A DNA stretch of 64,000 bases, from positions 61,785,501-61,849,500 of the forward strand of contig CP142458.1 in NCBI GenBank assembly GCA_038049695.1, in the 5' to 3' direction. The position numbers and the translations under genes are program-made. The DNA is from Cinnamomum chago. Lineage: Eukaryota; Streptophyta; Magnoliopsida; Laurales; Lauraceae. Shown here piece by piece: positions 59,401 through 64,000 of the stretch (position 1 is the first letter of the stretch; each line of letters opens with the position of its first letter). The notes under the pieces were generated by a model, which had not been told where the DNA came from, made no database searches, and was given only the letters and a program-made list of their open reading frames with translations.

Positions 59401-61829
59401 ATCTCCATGTGTTCTATAATTCCCTTGTACACATAACTGTAACTTCCCTCACCAATCAAATTGGCCAATGAGAACCCATTGGTCGCTTTAAAAAGCTCTC
59501 CGTAAGTTACTTGTAAGAAACTCTTTCTCATGGAAGAAGTAGCAGCAAGTTTTTCTCTCAACTTCTTTGACAGAAAAGCCAAGAAATATAGTAGAAGAAA
59601 TGAGAAGAGAACAACAGCGACAACAATTATAATTATTACCCTTCGTGAAAAAGTCCCTTCATGTTTCTTGAAATCCTGTTTCGGGCATTTAGGCAATTTT
59701 AATTTAGGAATTCCACCACAAAGCTTGCTATTTCCAATGATTGAAACTGCGGATGCATTCTGAAAAATACCATGCTTCGGCACTTCACCCTCCAAATTAT
59801 TGAAAGACAAATTTAAATATTGTAAAGAAAGAAGTTGCACCAAGTTGCTAGGGATATGCCCGGTTAAGTTATTGTGTGAAAGATCAAGCTCTTGTAGAGC
59901 TATTAAAACACTTAAGGATGGAGGAATTTCCCCTGACAACCTATTATTAGAAATGTTCAGCCAGACAAGATTTTTAGATTGACCAATATCCAACGGTAAG
60001 GTGCCAGTCAAATGATTCATGCCTATATTAATCTCCAACAGGGTGGGAATATCTACAACTTGATTTGGAATTGTCCCACTGAGGTTATTGTCATATAGAT
60101 ATAAGTATTGTAGATGCCGACAGTTTCCAAGACTCAAAGGAATGCTTTCCTGTTGATCATTTCCGCCTAAATTAAGTATGGATAATTGAGAGAGATTTCC
60201 AACGGAAATTGGGATTTTCCCTGAAAGTTTGTTTCTAAACATAAAAAGCCCTTGCAACCTTTTAAGCTTCATAAGATGGATGGGAATAGTACCCGTGAAA
60301 AGGTTCTGCCCCAAGTTCAATAAAATCAAGTTGACAAGATTCTCAAGTCCTCTTGGGATGGCTCCGAAAAACTGGTTTCCACGTAACAATAACCCTGTCA
60401 GCTGGGTCGAGAGATTAGCTATTGAGTTGGGCAGTACACCACTGAATTGATTATTAGATAGATCTAAATGGTTTAAGCCACTGCAATTGGTTAAAGAAGT
60501 GATGAAAGTGAATTCTACATTCTTCTCATTGACGAGTTGGTTTTGAAATGCGTCAAACCACACAAGGCTCTTGATCCGTCCCAAATTCATTGGCAAGGAC
60601 CCACTAAAGTAATTTGAACCAGCCGAGATATCAATCAGGCTTGAAGCATTACCCAATGAAACTGGTATGGGTCCTGTGAATCTATTGCCTACAATATAAA
60701 GCCTTTCAAGATTTGGAAAACTGAGGCCCAACTCAGGTGGAAGGCTCCCGTACAGACGGTTTAATCCGACATCAAGGGCACGAATTGATGAGAGATTATA
60801 CAGAGAGGAAGGAATCATACCTGAATGTTTATTTTGTCGGACTTCAAGATATTGTAGGTTCGCCAATCGGCCTAGTTCTTTCGGAAAGTTTCCATCCAAA
60901 CTATTCTCTGATAGATAGAGATTTGTAAGTGATGAAAGGTTCCCAAGCGATAGAGGGATGTGGCCAGTGAGGTTGTTTCTCTCAAGATTTAGAAAATAGA
61001 GCTTTGAAAGAGAGCCAATATCTGATGGGATTTTGCCAACAAGCTTATTACCATAAAAGTTTAGGGCTCTGAGTTGCAAACACCGGGTCAGATTTTGGGG
61101 AATCTCCCCATTGAAAGAGTTGTCGCCGAGATAAAGATTTTGTAGTTTTGTCAGTCGGCCTAGTTCTTGAGGAATGCTTCCGTCCATATTATTGTAATAT
61201 AGATAGAGATTTGTAAGGGATGAAAGGTTCTCAAGCGATGGAGGGATGTGGCCTATAAGGTTATTCTTGGCAAGACTTAGCCAATAGAGCTTTGACAGAG
61301 AGCCAATATCTGACGAAATACTACCAACAAGCTTATTACTGAACAAGCTTAGGAATCTGAGTTGCAAACAGCAGGTCAAATTATTTGGTATCTCTCCTTC
61401 CAGAGAATTATTGATAAGCCCGAGATAACGAAGCCTAAAGAGACGACCTATTTCTTGTGGAATGTGCCCTTCCAATGTGTTATTGTAAAGTGCAATAGTC
61501 CTGAGGAAGGAGAGATTTCCGATGTGGGGTGATAAGGAGCCCCTCAAGCTTTGATAAGAGAGGTTCAAGGCCACAACCCTTTGAGGATGTCGTTTGCTGC
61601 AAGTGACTCCATCCCACATGCAGAAATGGAGAGAATTGTTCCAAGAGCTCAAGACTCCGTTGGGATCATCAGATATCCCATCTTTGAAGGCGAGCAGCGC
61701 AAGACGATCACTCTCGTTTTTTAAGAGAGTCACAGATTTTGCAAAGCATATCAGGTCGATGGAGGTAAGGAGTAGCAACAACCAAAATGCAATCACACAA
61801 TTACCACTCAAGAGTGGAAGCATCTTCAT
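53111..61829 (-). CDS. LRR receptor-like kinase gene 3 (subfamily XII type, non-RD), intact
   Basis: Exon 1 61829-58910 and exon 2 53484-53111 join by GT-AG splicing to a 1098-codon frame, 1097 aa. Residues 1-30 are a signal peptide (FWLLLLLTSIDLICFA). LRRNT lies at about 38-83 (SSWNNSLHFCMWDGVTC), followed by about 25 LRRs and a transmembrane segment at about 729-752. The kinase begins GEGSYSYVYKG (about 790), with Lys in VAVKVL (about 812), HCDLKPSN (about 921) and DFGLAR (about 940). Cys replaces Arg in the catalytic loop, a non-RD kinase as in EFR, FLS2 and Xa21, which perceive microbial ligands at the plasma membrane. The ligand cannot be read from the sequence. The 5425 bp intron holds a LINE. 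It is the only open copy of the three, although expression across the enlarged intron is untested. No gene symbol can be assigned. Confidence 0.92.
53613..57187 (+). mobile_element. 5'-truncated L1-like LINE (copy C) inside the RLK gene 3 intron
   Basis: Left junction after AAATCAAGTAGA (53601-53612). On the right, a poly-A tail (57172-57187) is followed by ACTAAAACC. The uninterrupted target is seen in the gene 1 intron (plus strand near 17260), so both junctions are precise. No TSD longer than one or two bases can be recognised. It is antisense to the host gene and the same subfamily as copy A. Confidence 0.92.
53620..57045 (+). pseudogene. LINE-C ORF2: partial endonuclease, RT, zf-RVT, broken
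   Basis: Starts within the endonuclease. 53955-54566 encodes NKFTWSNNRKGAGYVATRLDR and SSDHCPLLLSH. Frame changes near 54530 and 54600 lead into the RT (54634-56499) with SSPGPDGFSGLFF, DYRPISLLNFSYKII, LDISKAFDKLSWPFL, GLRQGDPLSPYLF and LMYADDILLFLKG. A TAA at 56497-56499 precedes the zf-RVT part (56500-57045; FAWRLLHGKTPSQIW, CCLCLQEQESTLHLLFLC). Catalytic YADD is kept, but the element is dead through frameshifts and truncation. Confidence 0.9.
57189..58908. other. Remaining intron sequence of RLK gene 3
   Basis: About 58270-58860 matches the gene 1 intron (for example GGGTTAAGCTCCCACTG and CACATTTATTTTGTCCAGTTGG). About 57230-58270 is extra, AT-rich and without a recognised repeat. Confidence 0.6.
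60861..61436 (-). repeat. Internal duplication of a four-LRR block in RLK gene 3
   Basis: Residues 132-227 and 228-323 are two copies of a 96-residue module running EIPxNLTxCLQL, NKLVGxI, DIGSLSKLYxLxL, NNLxGHIPxSL and xELGRL. Gene 1 has the same two modules, so the duplication predates the gene duplication. Confidence 0.75.
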
Positions 61830-61900
61830 TGCTGTTAAAGTGTTACGGGGTTATCAAACCGCAGTACAAGTGAATGCTATTATCGGTACCACAACTCTCA

Positions 61901-61908
61901 TATTTATG
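61901..61908 (-). promoter_or_regulatory. Candidate TATA box of RLK gene 3
   Basis: Minus strand CCATAAATATGAGAG about 75 bp upstream of the ATG at 61829. The block TAAATATGAGAGTTGTG is conserved with gene 1, while the 5' flanks diverge beyond about 61940. Confidence 0.5.
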
Positions 61909-62113
61909 GACTATGGTAAATGCACCATACATTGCTGTTGTGAGCCTGAATCGGCTCGCTTACTTAATTAATTAGGTAAGTGGACGAAACCAGGGGAGAG
62001 TGGGTCGAGTAGTCATCATCCAGAGGCCACTAGAAGCCCACACAGTAACAAATCTTATAACCATTAAAGATAGTGCCTAGATTGTGCGCTTGTAAATAGA
62101 CATTAAAGCCTTC

Positions 62114-62588
62114 TTTTATAAAAGCATAGGAAGGGCCCAAGTCCAGTTAGTTGTTGCCACCGCACAAATTGACAAATATATAGCAGCACTAAACGTGATC
62201 TGGGGAGATTGATTATTATTAAACGATACATTAGTCGCATGTGATTCACTTTTCAGAATTAAAAAATGAAAATTTCCACTATGGATATGAAAAATTATCA
62301 TGAACTATTTAGATCATTATGAAAATATCCACTACCTATGCTTCTTTTATGAATATGAAAATATCCACTACCTATGCTAGTTCTTTTATAAATGCATAGG
62401 TAGGGCCCAAGTCCGGTTAGTTGTTGCCACGTACTGCACAAATTGACAAATATATAGCCGCTCTAAACATGATCTATGGAGATTGATTATTATTAACGAG
62501 ACATTAGTCAGATGTGATTCACTTTTCAGAATTAAAAAATGAAAATATCCACTATGAATATGAAAAATGATCATGAACTGTTTAGATC
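62114..62588. repeat. Tandem duplication (period about 272 bp) upstream of RLK gene 3
   Basis: About 62114-62315 and 62386-62588 repeat the order GGGCCCAAGTCC, TTAGTTGTTGCCAC, CAAATTGACAAATATATAGC, GTGATTCACTTTTCAG and ATCATGAACT. Between them, a 31 bp segment (ATGAATATGAAAATATCCAC...) is itself repeated (about 62311-62342 and 62350-62381). Confidence 0.85.
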
Positions 62589-64000
62589 TAAGAGAAGGAA
62601 AAGAGAACAGGCTTTCATGGAGGATTTCTTTTTGTCTTATAACTCAGACATACTTCTCATTGGGTATGTGTGTCAGAGATAGGATGGAAGAGACTCTTCC
62701 ATCTTTATATTTCCTCTTGGCCAGGCTGATAAGATCTCATTTCGATTTTGGGTGAAAAAGATTAAAGGGATGGAGAGTTGTTCAAATTCAAAAGAATATT
62801 TATGATCCTTATCATTTTATAACTAGCGACAAACGCCCGGGCTTAACAAAGATATAGTAAATTATTATAATAATTAAAACTATAAAAGAATAATCCACTA
62901 TTATTATTTTGAAGAATTCTTAGAAGAAAATAAAGTAGAAAAAGATCTTGAGATTTTATGGTGAAAGGAAGAAATTATCGTGAAAAATAATAATGAGAAT
63001 CTTGTGATATCACACCTATAAAATCTTTGTAAATTGAAAAAAATGCATGGGTCGAAAGTCCCTACTAAAAAAGAGAAAACTTTGGATGAAAGCAAAAAGG
63101 AAAAATGATACCATTCAAAGAAGGAAAAAAAATAAGAAAAGAAAAAACAAATGCATCAATTTTCTTATCAATATTCGGCTGGGGCTCAGTCTATTAGGTA
63201 TATCGTGTGGAGTGTGAGTGTGGCTAAGATGAGTCCCACACCAATGGCCCAAAACACTACCCACTCATGTTGAGCCTACTTGCCATTAAAACACACCTGT
63301 TTGAAAATGCAAATCAAATCCACATCCAATCAAACACTTAAGAGAGAGAGAGACGTGTAGAATCCTTTAATTCTACATCAATGTCCTATATTTATTTAAT
63401 ATATAAAATAAATGATCAAAGGAAAAAAGGTCCCTCACATGGGATCTATACCTGGTGCAAGATAACGATAGAGAGGGTAATTTAATTACTTTCATCAATG
63501 TTGAGGCTTTAGATTTTACATGAATGTTGAAACATCAAAACTAACCTCATTGCAAACATGTGCAATAAGTTTTATAATTGAGAATTCCATTAAATTAATG
63601 GCCTGTTGTAAGAATTTCAATGGGCCAGTTTCCGGACTAGCCCATTTCTACTATCAATAGGGATTGAACGGCTTGAGTACATGTGTATATTATGTCTTAG
63701 ATACTAAGTTTGAGCCTGCTTACTCAAAAAATATGGGTGGGTTGAGACCGCCCCTTAAAGGCGGGGGTCAGACTAAGGTTTGAATCCGAGTGCACATAGG
63801 ATCATCCCAGCTCAAACCATACGATAAAAAAGCATTGAAAATATATGATAACTCTTTGAAAGCCTTAGTTCAACAAAGGCTTTAGTCCATTTAACATCTT
63901 AGTCAGGTTGATAAGTTCTATGAGGTGGTTCCACTAAGATGATGCATGGGTTAGATTTATTAAATTCTCTAAAACTTTTGTGGGGTAACACATAAGTGAA
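62589..64000. other. Distal intergenic DNA
   Basis: AT-rich. A short (AG)n run lies near 63343-63352. No gene or clear repeat seen to the window end. Confidence 0.5.

Noticed and set aside
1..64000. CRISPR arrays, bacterial operons, prophage or plasmid features
   Set aside because: Looked for and absent; the window is a plant nuclear locus and the regular repeats are microsatellites or transposons.

Overview
The window is nuclear DNA of a flowering plant. The evidence is two-exon LRR receptor-like kinase (RLK) genes of the EFR/Xa21/FLS2 type, a Cassandra-type TRIM with a 5S-rRNA-derived LTR, plant L1-like LINEs with a DUF4283/CCHC ORF1, Ty1-copia elements, EnSpm/CACTA elements, and hAT and PIF/Harbinger-like MITEs. 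I cannot name the species. Nothing looks bacterial, viral or organellar, apart from one decayed exon of a mitochondrial ATP synthase beta gene.

The only host genes are three tandem LRR-RLK copies, all on the minus strand. The copy at 53111-61829 is intact (predicted 1097 aa), but its two exons are separated by a 5.4 kb intron carrying a 3.6 kb LINE. The copy at 16757-20846 is its close paralogue and is broken by one missing base in the LRR coding region. The copy at 43412-50283 is a more diverged pseudogene: it lacks its N-terminus, has a nonsense codon in exon 2, and has EFG in place of the kinase DFG motif. All three have a non-RD kinase loop (HCDLKPSN), which is typical of pattern-recognition receptors.

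Layout. 1-2425: right part of a CACTA element carrying a tandem array of 5S-containing Cassandra-like LTRs. 2426-3941: LTR-like non-coding DNA with a 131 bp hAT MITE. 4883-10712: a complete but decayed Ty1-copia element with TSD TAACT. 10971-11093: ATP synthase beta exon relic. 12469-14814: truncated LINE (minus). 16420-20930: RLK gene 1. 21000-27000: intergenic DNA with hairpins, a SINE, MITEs and an 891 bp hAT element. 27074-30907: internally deleted copia element. 31631-32547: complete 917 bp CACTA with 3 bp TSD, flanked by a direct repeat. 33574-39572: full-length LINE with 14 bp TSD and only three nonsense codons. 41553-42019: hAT MITE. 43412-50283: RLK pseudogene 2, whose intron carries very small TRIM-like repeats. 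52594-61930: RLK gene 3 with a MITE downstream and a LINE in its intron. 62114-62588: tandem duplication upstream of gene 3.

The main biological story is an innate-immunity receptor cluster evolving by duplication and decay, inside DNA continually reworked by transposons. Comparing gene 1 with gene 3 gives empty and filled sites that date two insertions after the duplication. The most unusual structure is the 5S/Cassandra material inside two CACTA elements, which share the same deletion junction.
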